This document shows, in pieces, positions 53,266 through 64,000 of a stretch of DNA of 64,000 bases (position 1 is the stretch's first letter; each line of letters starts with the position of its first letter). This DNA is from Heligmosomoides polygyrus polygyrus (Eukaryota > Nematoda > Chromadorea > Rhabditida > Heligmosomidae): the NCBI GenBank assembly GCA_947396885.1, contig OX377206.1, positions 82,891,960-82,955,959 of the forward strand, read 5' to 3'. The notes under the pieces are model-generated. The model worked only from the letters and a program-made list of their open reading frames with translations, ran no database searches and was not told the DNA's origin. The position numbers and the translations under genes were made by a program.

Positions 53266-56200
53266 ATGGTAGCTCAACTGATAAACGGAACCGAGATCTC
53301 TAAGAGTGTTCTGAGTGACGTAGCTGAACAGCTGGAACAGAAACGGCAAGAAGACCCCTCCTTCAACACTGTCCTAGCCATCGTTCAGGTGAATTCTCGT
53401 CCTTGCAGTTGCATATCTTTGCCTAACGCTCTCAGGTCACACCACTGAATGTTCTGATTTCAGGTGGGAAATCGTGCCGACTCTAATGTCTACATTGGGG
53501 CTAAGATCAGAAAAGCTGCCGAAATCGGTGCCGAAGGAAGGCTTATCAAACTGCCTGATACGATCACACAAGCTCAGCTCGAAGCTGAGATAGAAAAGCT
53601 CAACGTGGACGATGACATCGACGGCATCATAGTTCAGGTTTGTGGTTCATTTGTATCATTTTCATGTCACATTGGACATTTAATGTTAAATTGGACACTT
53701 TTTAAATCAAATTGGACACTTCACCTCAATTGGGACACTCTTCTGAACAAATTTGATGCTTCTGAAATTTTAGTGAACGTCTTCTTAACCCAAGCAAGCC
53801 TCACAGGCTAAACTACAGATGAGTGTAATTTTTTTAAATAAATTTTGATTTTCTCCAAGATGGTTTAATTTAATTAATTTAATTTAATTCAATTTAATTA
53901 GCGTGCAACAATGCAGCAATCATTTAGTGCATTAAATGTTTTAATTTTAATTTTTTGCTCAAAAATTGGTATAACTTTATCTGATTTTTTAAAAATTCAC
54001 CTGCCTGAATGAGTATAATAATTTTATTATACATAAAATTTACTTTTCGAAAAAAAATAACTTGTTAGCGTGCAACAAGGCAGCAATCTTTTAATACATT
54101 AAATCACGAGATCGCGCCATGCACTCGAAAAGCTCGTCGCGATTTTAATTTAATAGATTTTGTAAATACTGAAGCACTTGAAGCATCAAAGTAAGGATAT
54201 TTGTGTTCTTTACAAGGAGCTTCCTTCATGCATACCGAAATTTTGGTATCAATTGAATAAAAATTGTAAAGTCTCAGGCGAGGGTATGGCACGATCTCTT
54301 CCTTTGGCACTAAAAATTGTCGCCCTCCTGCTGTTTAAAACAAGGTTTAAACAATTATTTTGCCCTGAAGTGAGAATTTTATAAAATATCAAACAATTTG
54401 TTCACTTATTGTTAGATTGAAGTAAAACCTCTAATACAGCTGTCCAAACTTTTCCAAAAAAAAAAAGAAAGATATTCTAACCTTTTTGTAAAGTCTCCAG
54501 TTTAATGTGGAAGCAGCTCGTTGTGATTTAGATCATGCTCAGTTTGATCTAAAAAGCGTTAGGCTTGTGTAGATGTGTCCAGTTTGACGTGAAAGTGTCC
54601 ACTTTGATTTTAAAAAGTCCAATCTGACGTGAAATGGTGTATATGTAGCAGTTTTGATGTCTCCATCAGAACTCCTGTTACTTAAGGTTTTTTGGCAATA
54701 CCTCTTGCTTTAAGAAGCTGTAGTTCCCTTGGATTTACTTTAGTTTTCATTCTGCAAAAGCCTTGGAAAGCGTGCTTTTGGGAGGTGGACTTCTCCCTTC
54801 ATCTGTCTTTGTTTTCTAAAATTCTGTGCTTTATTATCGTTTTTTTTTCAACATGCGGACGTACTACGCGCGATGTCAATTTATCGAAAGGGTGGTTAGG
54901 TAAGACTTCCCTTAACAGCCGAGATGACACCAAAGAGCAACGGCGGCTACAAGCCTCGTGTGGTCTCTGCTCTGAACCTACCCTTCTTTAGAGAATCCAT
55001 TCTGAAAAACGTGAGTACATTCCGTGATGAGCTCACAGCGCCTTAAAAGAGCCAGGCACGCTTCTCGGTTATCCCCAGTAGATTACTAACACGAAGGGGA
55101 AGGGAAGAGACTCCGGTATTGGTCCTAACTGCTGAGCATGTGTGATCTCCAGCCCCCAGCGACGATGGGAGCGCATCCTGGAAAGTACTGAACAGCGTGG
55201 CAACTCAATATCTCCCCAAATGGGGGAAGGGAAAGCACCTTTTCCTGGTAGGAACGATACGACGGGAGCAAAATGGCCATGTAAGCGACGCTACTCTAGT
55301 GTTCCGTTGTTCTTTGTCATATTGAGACGAGGTTCGTGATCTTGGATTTTTAATACGCAAAAATCTGAATTTTGACGCTCACTACAAATCTTTGGTAAAA
55401 ATGGCAAATTTTCGCACCTACAACATTTTCAAAGCTTTGAAGAGCAATAATCCTGATCTCCTTCTGCGGGCTTATAAATCATATGTGCGGCCGATAGCTG
55501 AATTCGGAACAACTGTGTTCAACCCTCTCAAGAAGAAAGACATTGACATGCTCGAAAGAATTCAGAATAATTTCACTCGCAAAGCAGTAATGAGATGCTT
55601 TGGCATGGACTACTCGCAAATCCCAAATGACCGAGAAAGAAACAGGATGTTGGGATTAAAGTCTCTTGAATGTAGAAGGCAATCATTCGATCTCAAGATG
55701 CTTTTAAAGATTCTCACCCAAAAGGTGCACATAAACCCGTGCATATTTTTCCGAGGCCATCTGCCTAGAACAAGGAGAGGTAAGCTTCAGCTATATGTGC
55801 CGGTAGCGAGGACCACAGTCAGATCAACATTCTTGACCTATAGAAGCTTGCGGGAGTTCAACTTGTTACTAGCCCAAAACGAGAATCTCTTAGGATTATC
55901 TGAGCATTCGCTCGCTTGATTGTTGTCCAGCGTTCATTGTTATAACTGTTTCCGTTCTCATTTATTGGTGCCTACTTAGTCCTCAAGTTTGAGTTATTAA
56001 TGTTTGTGTTGCTTTTTTGTTTCTTTATTATATGCGTGGCTACCATCATGCTGTGAATAAATAAATAAATAAATGAAATATTTTTTCTCGTTTTTGCGCC
56101 GACATTGAGTTGTGTATGTAAAGATATGTACTGCTTCAAATGCCCATATATGTCAAGTAGCGGTAGTAAGTACCCCTCCCCTTCCTTGCTCCGAAGAATT

Positions 56201-59200
56201 GTTACGCCTGAAACATTCTTGATTAAGACAGTTTCTCTGGAAGGGCTTTGTGCAAAATGGTCTTGCACTGTTGCTCATGGAAGGAATAAAAGCGCATATT
56301 CTGTCATCTTTCAGTGGATTGCGCTGTGCACTTATTCGCTACTTAGGTATTGTTGTATGGAAAGCGTCTACCTTTGCCATTTCGTTGATTGCGCCATGCA
56401 TTCTATTTCTATATGGTGTGCTTATCAGATCAATGCCTCTAAAAAGTGCCAAATGCTTGTGTTATGTTGAAATCGACCAACGCTTAGTAGTGGCTGTGTC
56501 CAATCTCGTTTGTTTTCAGCTACCGCTCGACTGCCAAAACTCCATTGACGCGGATGCAGTTATCGATAAAATAAATCCATTGAAGGTACGCGTATAGTCT
56601 TAGATTGCAAGGCAACCGGTTCTAATGTTTTTTTTTCACGTGCCAGTGCACAAGACCGCATAACCTGGTCAGCCTAAGCATTTGGTGGTAGTTCTTTAGT
56701 GGCAGAGAGCGTAGAATATTCTTTGTGTAGCAGGGGTGCACCTAGTGTTCATCGATGTCCGAATGGTAACTGTCTTAAACATCTTTTTCCAAAAGACATG
56801 AATTCCTATACCTGTCATAAGGGAGAATTAGTAGGAAGCACTTTCTCGCTTTACATACGTTTTATAACCGCCACCATGGAGACTTCGTACAAACTCGTGC
56901 AGTAAACTCGAACTGTTCACAGTGTTCATTACCATCGCCTTCATCAAATTGTTATTCATCTCTACGATCTTTAGGCACTGATCCTATTTTTCCTATCGTG
57001 GTACAGAGAAATCCTCTACAGTGTCAGCGTTCCACATTAGCACTGATGGTTAGGATGCCAAGATCGGCAATCGCTCTTATGCTCTTGGTTTCCTGCCTTC
57101 TCGTTTTCTTTAGTTCAGGCAATTTGTTCATGATGATGTCAGTGCTACATCACGTACTCATTTACTTTGTTCTGATGCTCCTCGTCTCAGTGCAGCAACA
57201 TTGCCACATGCTTCAGAGGGGTCTACTCAACGGTGTTATGCATGATGTTCTCCACTTTGATGTACCTGAAGGAGAGCAGTACCCCGACCCTCAGCAGCTT
57301 GTTCAAAATCATTCAACACCTCATTGATAAGTTGTACAGCGAGGCGATCTTGACGTCAGACGCTCCTATGGAGTTTAAACACCGTCATTCTGTCCGTTTT
57401 TGATATCACCACGTCGTAGATCCTGACGTGCCTGGGTTGCACAGCACCTCTTCCTTCTGTTGAGCGCGATCACGGCTTCCTCACTACATTTTCTTTTGTC
57501 CACTTGCTTATTGCGATCTTGCACATCGAACGTGAACGAGACCCACTTAACGGGAAATCAATCTTCCTTCCGACCCAAGCTTACAAGTGTGTTATTTTAT
57601 ACGCCATTTGGTGACGAGCGTAGTTGTAAATATCTCTGTAACAGCATCTGACTTATCCATTTCTCATGTTCAGGATGTCGATGGTTTGACAAGGCAAAAT
57701 GCTGGCCGCTTGATGCGCGGCGAGCTGAAACGTACAATCTTCCCATGCACTCCTTACGGATGTCTATACCTTGTTCAAAAGGCAACAGGTTAGTACCACG
57801 TCTAGACTTTAATTTAAAGTGATTCTTAATCTTTCTGGTTTCGTTAAGAATTTGATGAGCTGTGAGGAGGACTGTTTATTGCCGCAGGAAATTGCTTTCG
57901 CAGCAACATAGTTAACATTAAGCCACGATTCCATTCTGTTGTTAGAGTTTTCTTAATTCGGGTCAACTTCGGGAAAGAAAATCCGAACCAGGAACCTAGT
58001 ATCAGGTGCTGGCGGCAGCTGAAACCTCCATCTGTTGTGCTCCACTCGCTCAGGGAGAGGGTAGAAGTTTACCCATTCTTATGCTGCCGTGCATGTCCTA
58101 CTGGGAAAATTATTCAGCACCTCTGCATTCTTCGAGCAGTTAGTTGCCACAACACTATACTTTTCTGCCTTTTCTCTATCTACTTTTTCAGCATCGTCAC
58201 TTATGTCGTTGTCAGCGTTTCCGATTTCAACGTTCAGTATCAGCATTCTTCTTTCTCGTTTTATTACTTTTCTATTCTACGATTTTCTTAACCTATTAAG
58301 GTCTTAGTTTGTTAGGTGTCCTTAAAGGACTGTTGATAGTCAGGGATGCGAGGGACTGGTTGCCGGCAAAAGCGTACATATTGATTTTTACGATCGATTG
58401 CGATCACACGTCATTAGTCGCAACACCTTCGCTCCCACCGCGAACTATGAACATGCTCTTAGTGTTCATCTGACTGCACACGAAGTATAACGTCAAAGCT
58501 CTCCTCTGTGATCGCAACATTCCTGCAACATTCGTAAGGGCAGTTCATTGTAATCCCACTGTTCAAGCTGTTCATCGTCATCGTTTCATTCCCGAAGGTT
58601 CAGCACTTTTAAGTGGGGAACAGCTACTCTTCGATAATGCTAGGTAATGTTAGGTATCGCCTTTTTCTCCAGGACGTCTGCTACCATCACCTCGTTCATG
58701 CTGCTAGACAATTTCGTGCTTCTCAGTTGCTCATTCCTTTTCGTGCTCCTGTCACTCTGGGCTGCTAAGAGCCTTGCATGGGCAGCTTTCAGGACCATTA
58801 CTTTCTCCTCAGTTCTTTAATCTAACCTTGAGCAATCTATCCGTCCCGCCACATACGTTGTTCAGCAATAAAGCCTCCATTAGGTGATAAAGAAAGGCTA
58901 TAACTTCATGAGGTTTACCATAGATTTTTTTTTCGAAAAGTGCGCTATTAGTACTTCATTTATGAGGTTGGACAGCGCAGAAGGCAGATTTATGCCTTCT
59001 GGGTTTCTCTTATTCTTTATTTTCTTATCCGCACTGGTCTGATGTTTGTCAGCAGTCCTTTCAAAATGCTCAGGAACTTCCAACTCATGTCAGTATCGCA
59101 TTTTTAGCTGCACTCATTCTAAATTATGTAACCTAAACGGTAACTTTTGTGGAGTGGAGCGATAAGACTTTGCTGGATACGGAGAGTTTGAAACGGATAG

Positions 59201-62200
59201 TAAGCAGTACACATTGGAGCTGATCGAAAATCTTCGGATAATTGGATGTTTCGGATAACGTCAAGTTCGCGGATCCCGGATTTTTGGATGATTCGGATCC
59301 AATGTATACTAACCAGCGATCGCCTGACGCGAAGCGCAGTCGGAGGGGGTGATGGATGTCGCGTGCACTTGATACCAGGTTCTTGTTTAGTATTCCCCGC
59401 CCTGGCCAAACAAACATATTCCTCCGGGGTCCGGTTAAGTGGTACCAGACTCATGTGAGATCTATAAAATGCTGACTTATTCATCGGCTGGTCACCTCAA
59501 GTCATTTTATGGGCGAAATATTCATTCAACTCGATTCCACGATATCCCGAAGAATTATAATGTATAACGCATCCCAAAAGGGCTACGTCGCCTTTTATCC
59601 TTTATTACAAAGTAGGGAAGGGTTTTAACCGTATGTCTGGATGGCCAAAATGAATGCCACTGTAGGAATTTCCACCTTTCAAACAATGGAAATGTATTTT
59701 CTGTTTTTCCTAAGTCCTGGAACGTGTCGAGTTAGAAGCCCTGAAAATTTAGTATGGAGTCGCACAAGTCAATACCTTCCAAGCATCGAATATGCAAAAA
59801 AAGAAGCAGAAACACTCCATAGGCGCAGAGTCAGGCGTTCGATTCTTCGACCTTGCAGAACTTTTGCATTTTCATTTATAGTCGATTTTTGGAAGATATT
59901 TTCTTGTGGAAATATGCGAGTCCATGTTAAGCTTTCATGCCCTATCTTCAGGCTCAGTGTTCCAGGAATTTGCAAAAACGGAACATTCTACAGTTTTCTA
60001 CAGTCGAGGAGTGGGGATTCTCCCAGTGGTACTCATTTTCGTAGTTCGGACATACTCGGACATACACCCGAGACCCTTCCCTGATATCTAGAAATCTGAG
60101 GAACACAAATGTAGTAGTAGCATTTTAACTTTTTTGAATACCTAATTTTGAACGGAATAACTAGGATTTTGCAGTTCTCTTCTTAGTGTTCTTAGTGCTA
60201 TGTTTGCAGGCGACATGAACTACGTCGCGGGCAAGAATGTTGTCGTGTTGGGTCGATCGAAAATCGTTGGAGCCCCAGCGGCAGCACTTTTCATGTGGCA
60301 TCATGGAACGACGACCATCTGCCACTCGAAAACAGAAGACATCGAAGAGCAGTGCAGGAGAGCCGACATACTGATAGTTGCAATTGGAAAGAAGCACTTT
60401 GTGAAAGGTAGTGTGTGGAAAATAAATTGAACACCTGAACTGCACCATTGAAGGCGGGTTACTCTGAAGTTCCTTTTCGTTTCAGGTGACTGGATCAAAC
60501 CAGGTGCGGTTGTCATTGACTGTGGCATTAACGTTGAAGAAGCTACGGAACCTGGAAAGAAGAACAGACTTTTCGGAGACGTGGAGTTTGATAAGGCTAA
60601 AGAGGTTCGTTATTTCATGCTGCAGTTTCCTGAAAAGGTTCGGTTGTTACGTGTCTTGCAAATGAAGGGTCTGAAGCGTATGTCTGAACGGGGGAGCGAC
60701 TCACATAGGGAGAATCCCCACCCTCAATTAGTATGAAAATGTGTTGATTTTTTGCCAAGTCGTTAAACCCAAGGAGTAGGGCCACAATGGGTACGCCGCA
60801 TCACGAGTTTGGGGGTCTTGTATGCCCGCGATGCCGCTACCAGGAAGCGGCTCGGAGCGCAGTGGAAGTGCGGGTGCTTTGTGTGGAGAAGGTCGGGGGT
60901 TCGGTTCCTCTGCGTTGCTGCATTTTTGCATTTCAACTGACTGGTTGAGATTTGGGGGATTCTGACGTCAATACCATTTTCAGACGTTTTCTGCGCATTT
61001 TCCAGCTGTACGCTGCGGTATTCAACATGCTGATGTATAAATGTTCAATACCAGTGATGCACAGGTACAAAGTATATGAAGTACCACTGGGCACAATACG
61101 GGCAGCGTATAAAGGCTACAGGCTCCTTACAATCTGTTTCCATACATGGGCTAATGACCTCGGAAAAAACCATCCTCCTCGGATTTTCAAAAGAGACCAG
61201 GAAGTGACGTCAGAGGTGCTTCAAATGAGAAACGCGGTCTGTGGATCGCGCAAATTAACCTTAACGGCATCGATACACTCTTTCCCTCATCTTTGCCTGT
61301 CATCCGGAAATGCTGAAGGTCTTCTAAGACCTAACACCAACAATGTCCGCCGATGCTCGAGTGGTGATCTACCTGCTCACGCTGAAGTCTGGCCCGCCTT
61401 TAGACAAGGAACCTTCGAGGGAGGAAATCAAGCTGGCCGAACGGATGGCCAGCATACTCAAGGACTTCGAAGCACGTCAATTTGAAGTTAACGAAGACGA
61501 ACAGCTGGAAGTGGTGGAAGGACAAGAAGAAGATTGGAATCCGCAAGATGTACTGATGGATGTGGAGAGGCAAGCAAGCAGTGGGTTTATGACGGGTACG
61601 TCTTCAATTGTATTTTGGTTGCGTGCTCATAACCGAAAAATCATTTCGCTGTGGCAGGCTACTCCCATATCATGACGACTCAAACTGTGCTCTCTTTCTT
61701 TGAGCATGCCTTCGTTCCACAGATGCCTGATAACTGCTCTGTTATTCTGGACTTATGGGCCGGCTTCTCGAATCACATGGCGATCGAAGCTACTATACGC
61801 CGAGGGGGGACCTTGAGTATTCGGACTATACCTTCGGGTGCCACCGGCCAGATTCAGCCAGCCGACGTGGCCTTTTTCAGTTATATGAAGTCGCTTATGA
61901 AGAGATTTCACTCCCATATCATTGTGTACGACCTTCCTTTTGACCTGCAAAAAAGGACAACATCCTCTCCAGCGTACAGCTGGGAAATGCGCAGAAAACA
62001 TCTGAAAATGCTATAGATGTCAGAATCCCCCAAATTGCAACCAGTCAATTAAAATGCAAAAGTGCAACAACGCAGAGGAGTCAAACCCCTGACCTCTCTC
62101 GCACGAGTCAGCCCTCTACCCACCTGCGCTCCGAGCCACTGGCTGCAGAAGCATCGCGGGCGTACAAGACCCCCAAACTCGTGCTGCGCCGTATCCCATT

Positions 62201-62504
62201 GTGACCCCTACTCCTTGAGTTTAACGACTTGGCAAAAAAAAACACATTTTCATAGTAACTGAGGGGTGGGGATTCTCCCTATATTAGTCGCTCCCCGTTG
62301 AGACATGCGTCAGACCCTTCTCTTGTTAGTGTTTTTTGCACTTGTGCTATACTAGATGGGCCACGTGTGTCTCAATTTCAGGTTGCCGGCTACATCACTC
62401 CAGTGCCTGGAGGCGTCGGCCCGATGACGGTGGCGATGCTTATCAGGAATACCTTCCTGCAGGCGGTTGCCCGAAGATCTCACAAGAAACAGCTAGTTAA
62501 TTAG
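53266..62504 (+). CDS. dao-3: Methylenetetrahydrofolate dehydrogenase/cyclohydrolase
   Basis: This enzyme interconverts 5,10-methylene-, methenyl- and 10-formyl-tetrahydrofolate in one-carbon metabolism. Seven exons join in phase: 53266-53388, 53464-53637, 56520-56585, 57674-57788, 60210-60407, 60486-60604, 62382-62504; 305 residues, the usual length of a stand-alone D/C domain. Motifs in order: [16 protein letters not shown] with the catalytic Tyr and Lys (about residues 48-63), IIVQ|LPLDC split by intron 2, [24 protein letters not shown], the dinucleotide-binding [38 protein letters not shown] and the C-terminal [20 protein letters not shown]. No formyl-THF synthetase domain follows and no clear mitochondrial presequence is encoded, although an upstream exon cannot be excluded. 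The symbol is that of the C. elegans homologue as I remember it. Introns 2, 4 and 6 are swollen by transposons (2.9, 2.4 and 1.8 kb). Confidence 0.93.
53650..54652. mobile_element. TIR element (copy 1) in dehydrogenase intron 2
   Basis: Left end ATCATTTTCATGTCACATTGG, right end CAATCTGACGTGAAATGGTGTATAT. The body contains CAACAATGCAGCAATCATTTAGTGC twice (53905; 54070), CTCGAAAAGCTCGTCGCGATTT, GAATAAAAATTGTAAAG and GGCACTAAAAATTGTCGCCCTCC. Copy 2 at 62788-63615 shares all these blocks. It has no transposase. Confidence 0.75.
54660..55325. other. Intronic sequence, nothing recognised
   Basis: Part of dehydrogenase intron 2 between the TIR element and the LINE fragment. Open frames are short and unsupported. 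Confidence 0.4.
55330..56075 (+). mobile_element. CR1-like LINE, 3' end with AATA tail
   Basis: An open frame of 175 codons to TGA at 55917-55919 holds the RT thumb and C-terminus: [60 protein letters not shown]. This YKSYVRP...LE.IQ..FTR pattern is typical of CR1/Jockey-type LINEs. A T-rich 3' UTR and (AATA)n tail (56055-56072) follow. The frame is intact, so it is young, but it is 5'-truncated. It lies in dehydrogenase intron 2. Confidence 0.8.
56590..57670. other. Dehydrogenase intron 3, nothing recognised
   Basis: About 1.1 kb. A + frame at 56998-57327 includes a hydrophobic stretch ([20 protein letters not shown]) but has no homology I recognise. Confidence 0.35.
57960..58050 (-). repeat. 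SINE head fragment
   Basis: GAAAATCCGAACCAGGAACCTAGTATCAGGTGCTGGCGGCAG and a head complement ending TGTTGTGCTCCACTCGC. No body. Confidence 0.55.
58060..59320. other. Dehydrogenase intron 4, nothing firm
   Basis: Between 58340 and 58770 a degraded + frame (GCGATCACACGTCATTAGTCGC...) may be an old retroelement, since short phrases such as [19 protein letters not shown] read well. No motif is strong enough to name it. Confidence 0.3.
59325..59605 (+). repeat. tRNA-derived SINE copy, forward
   Basis: Head GCGAAGCGCAGTCGGAGGGG, CCCTGGCCAAACAAACATATTCC, GGTACCAGACTCATGTG, GGCTGGTCACCTCAAG, tail CTTTTATCCTTTAT at 59605. Confidence 0.75.
59611..60086. mobile_element. Non-autonomous TIR element related to the Tc5-like one
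   Basis: Starts GGGAAGGGTTTTAACCGTATGTCTGG and ends GGACATACACCCGAGACCCTTCCC. GTGGGGATTCTCCC near the right end is shared with the right TIR of the element at 60664-62320. No transposase. Confidence 0.6.
60664..62320 (+). mobile_element. Tc5-like DNA transposon in dehydrogenase intron 6
   Basis: TIRs of about 300 bp: the left begins GAAGGGTCTGAAGCGTATGTC (60664) and the right ends GACGCATGTC...CAGACCCTTC reversed (62320). Each TIR carries a tRNA-like stretch (GGCTCGGAGCGCAG...GGGGGTTCGGTTCC on the left; its complement at 62075-62140 on the right). Between them lie pieces of a DDE transposase. The target duplication could not be fixed. Confidence 0.75.
61343..62016 (+). pseudogene. DDE transposase fragment (Tc5-like)
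   Basis: Two frames separated by an apparent short intron (61594-61654, G|gtacgt...ggcag): an acidic segment ending [20 protein letters not shown], and a C-terminal segment with [36 protein letters not shown] and [17 protein letters not shown]. The ILD...and IPxGxTxxIQPxDV blocks are typical of Tc5/pogo-type DDE endonucleases. The N-terminal DNA-binding part and first catalytic Asp are not recognisable. Confidence 0.7.
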
Positions 62505-62785
62505 GAGACTGTGTATTTGCTTTTACTACTTCCTCGCTGCAACGTGCCCTACTTTTGAATACATGCATTTAGGGAACTGTTAAAAACCGTTTTAGGTGCG
62601 ATGACCAACTTAAAGCCTCTTATGCATTCCGGGATACGGTTACGGTTGTGATTGTTCAATTTTTTTAACCTTCAGATGCTACTATGTTTATACTTTATAA
62701 AACCGTATTTTATAAGACTGGCTGTTGTTTGTTATTGGTTCTCACTTTCATTAATGCATATGTGGGACACAGATATAAAAACATG
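62505..62785. other. 3' flank of the dehydrogenase gene
   Basis: Follows the TAG stop. No AATAAA signal was found within the first 250 bp. The TIR element copy 2 starts at about 62788, so transcription may end close to or inside it (AGAATAAATAATAG at about 62962). Confidence 0.4.
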
Positions 62786-62787
62786 TT

Positions 62788-63615
62788 TATACTATTTTCA
62801 CGTCGATTTGGACACTATTCAAATCAAAGCGATCATTTTCTCATCAAATTTATTACTCTATTAAGCTAGCCTAAGAACGTTGAAATCAAATCGAACGCTT
62901 TCCAAATCGAAACGAGTTTCAGCTGTCCAAATGGGTGTAATAATTTTAAATTTCTGTTTTTTAGAATAAATAATAGACTAAATTTTGTTTTAAAGCGTAA
63001 CAATGCAGCAATCATCTAGTATATATAAAGACTAGATTGGGTCATGAACTCGAAGAGCTCTATCAGATTTTTATTTGATTGTTGGTGTCAATGTTGCTTT
63101 CGCGAAGCATCAAGGTGAGAATATGTGTGATTTTTACAGTTGTGTTTGTCGTATCGTTTACAGATGTAAAACTCCATGAAAACGGCAACTTTGCTATCAA
63201 TCGAATAAAAATCGGGACATCTTGGACGAGTTCATGGCGCAATCTCTTTTTTTGGCGCTAAAAAATTGCCACCCTCCTCTTCAAAACAGGCTATAAACCG
63301 TTATTTTTCTACAAAAAAATGAAAGTTGTATAAAATTTCAAACAAGATGCTAAATTATATTGGGTGGGTGAATTAAAACATCAAAGGAATCCTACCAAAA
63401 TTTTCCTTGAACAGAGAATTATCCTTATCTTTTTGGCGAGTATTTAGTTTATTGTAGAAAAAGCTTATTTCGATTTGAAAGAGTGCGCTCTGATTTCAAA
63501 GTCTTAGGCTGGCTTAGAAGAGTGTCCATTTTGACGTGAAAAATCTCAAGTTTCATTCGAAAAGTGTCCAATTTGACGTGAATAGTGTACAACTCGACGT
63601 GAAAATGGTATACAT
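62788..63615. mobile_element. TIR element (copy 2) downstream of dehydrogenase
   Basis: Left TATACTATTTTCACGTCGATTTGG; right CAACTCGACGTGAAAATGGTATA. Contains GCGTAACAATGCAGCAATCATC, ATGAACTCGAAGAGCTC, GAATAAAAATCGGGACATC and GGCGCTAAAAAATTGCCACCC, collinear with copy 1. About 0.83 kb, no transposase. Confidence 0.8.
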
Positions 63616-63619
63616 AATG

Positions 63620-64000
63620 ATCAGCATTTTGAGAAGAGGCTATTCTTAAGATTTTTCCACACTTTCAAAAGATGCTAGACAATTAAACAGCTGTAGCTAC
63701 GGAACTAGTGGTCAAATTTTGGCCAGTCTTGTCCCTCAAATTCAGCATTAGTTACTCGTAATAAAAAAAGAAATGGAGAGGAATGAGGTGCTGGAGGGTG
63801 GTGCCTTTTTGGTCGTTCCAAAAATATTAGGTGAAAAAGTCATGCACCAAAAATTTTGAAAATTTTCCAAGATTCAACAGGAACTTCAAAGGACTGTTTG
63901 GTGCCACGTAGCTGTAGCACAAACATTCTAGAATATTTCGCATGCGTGGCAATTTGCTTCTGAGGGCATATAAATTCTACGATTGCAGTGAAGACTGACT
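63620..64000. other. Right edge, nothing recognised
   Basis: AT-rich with no gene or repeat that I could identify. The window ends here. Confidence 0.4.

Overview
The window is nuclear DNA of a nematode, most likely a strongylid (hookworm-like) parasite. Genes are split by short GT-AG introns, start codons sit just behind 3' splice-type acceptors (the usual look of spliced-leader trans-splicing), and the RTE-type LINE pieces are of the kind common in hookworm genomes. No rRNA, CRISPR or prokaryotic operon structure is present. Exon calls were made by eye from reading frame, splice consensus and phase. Family names rest on recognised motifs, not on searches.

Host genes. (1) + strand, about 680-2560: the 3' half of a probable rhodopsin-like GPCR (TM6, TM7, tail). 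(2) - strand, 21412 to 4445: a nicotinic acetylcholine receptor alpha-type subunit in at least 11 exons, with one short exon not found. (3) - strand, 40093 to 36941: a complete three-exon C3HC4 RING protein of 124 residues resembling RNF141. (4) - strand, 45044-44856: one well-bounded exon of an unrecognised gene, perhaps the end of a GAF domain. (5) + strand, 53266-62504: a complete seven-exon methylenetetrahydrofolate dehydrogenase/cyclohydrolase of 305 residues. The genes do not form an operon and look functionally unrelated.

Mobile DNA fills most of the rest. Three non-autonomous Helitron-like elements (7452-8754, 14478-16481, 32454-34121) share a 5' TC end, A/T target flanks and a double-hairpin 3' end whose stems covary, but carry unrelated tandem-repeat cargo. 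A tRNA-derived SINE with a GGATAAA-type tail occurs about 15 times. A 1503-bp Mutator-like element with 92-bp terminal inverted repeats (TIRs) and a 9-bp target duplication sits inside an RTE reverse transcriptase gene. Other elements are a mariner carrying a nested palindromic MITE, a decayed mariner at the left edge, a Tc5-like element in the last dehydrogenase intron, a CR1-like LINE 3' end in another of its introns, PIF/Harbinger-like MITEs, and a family of about 0.8-1 kb TIR elements, two full copies of which bracket the dehydrogenase gene.

Layout: 1-400 dead mariner; 680-2560 GPCR; 3872-4131 MITE; 4445-21412 receptor subunit with introns holding SINEs, a 287-bp hairpin and two Helitrons; 21.4-36.9 kb mostly transposons; 36.9-40.1 kb RING gene; 40.3-52.8 kb transposons and repeats; 53.3-62.5 kb dehydrogenase; 62.8-63.6 kb TIR element.
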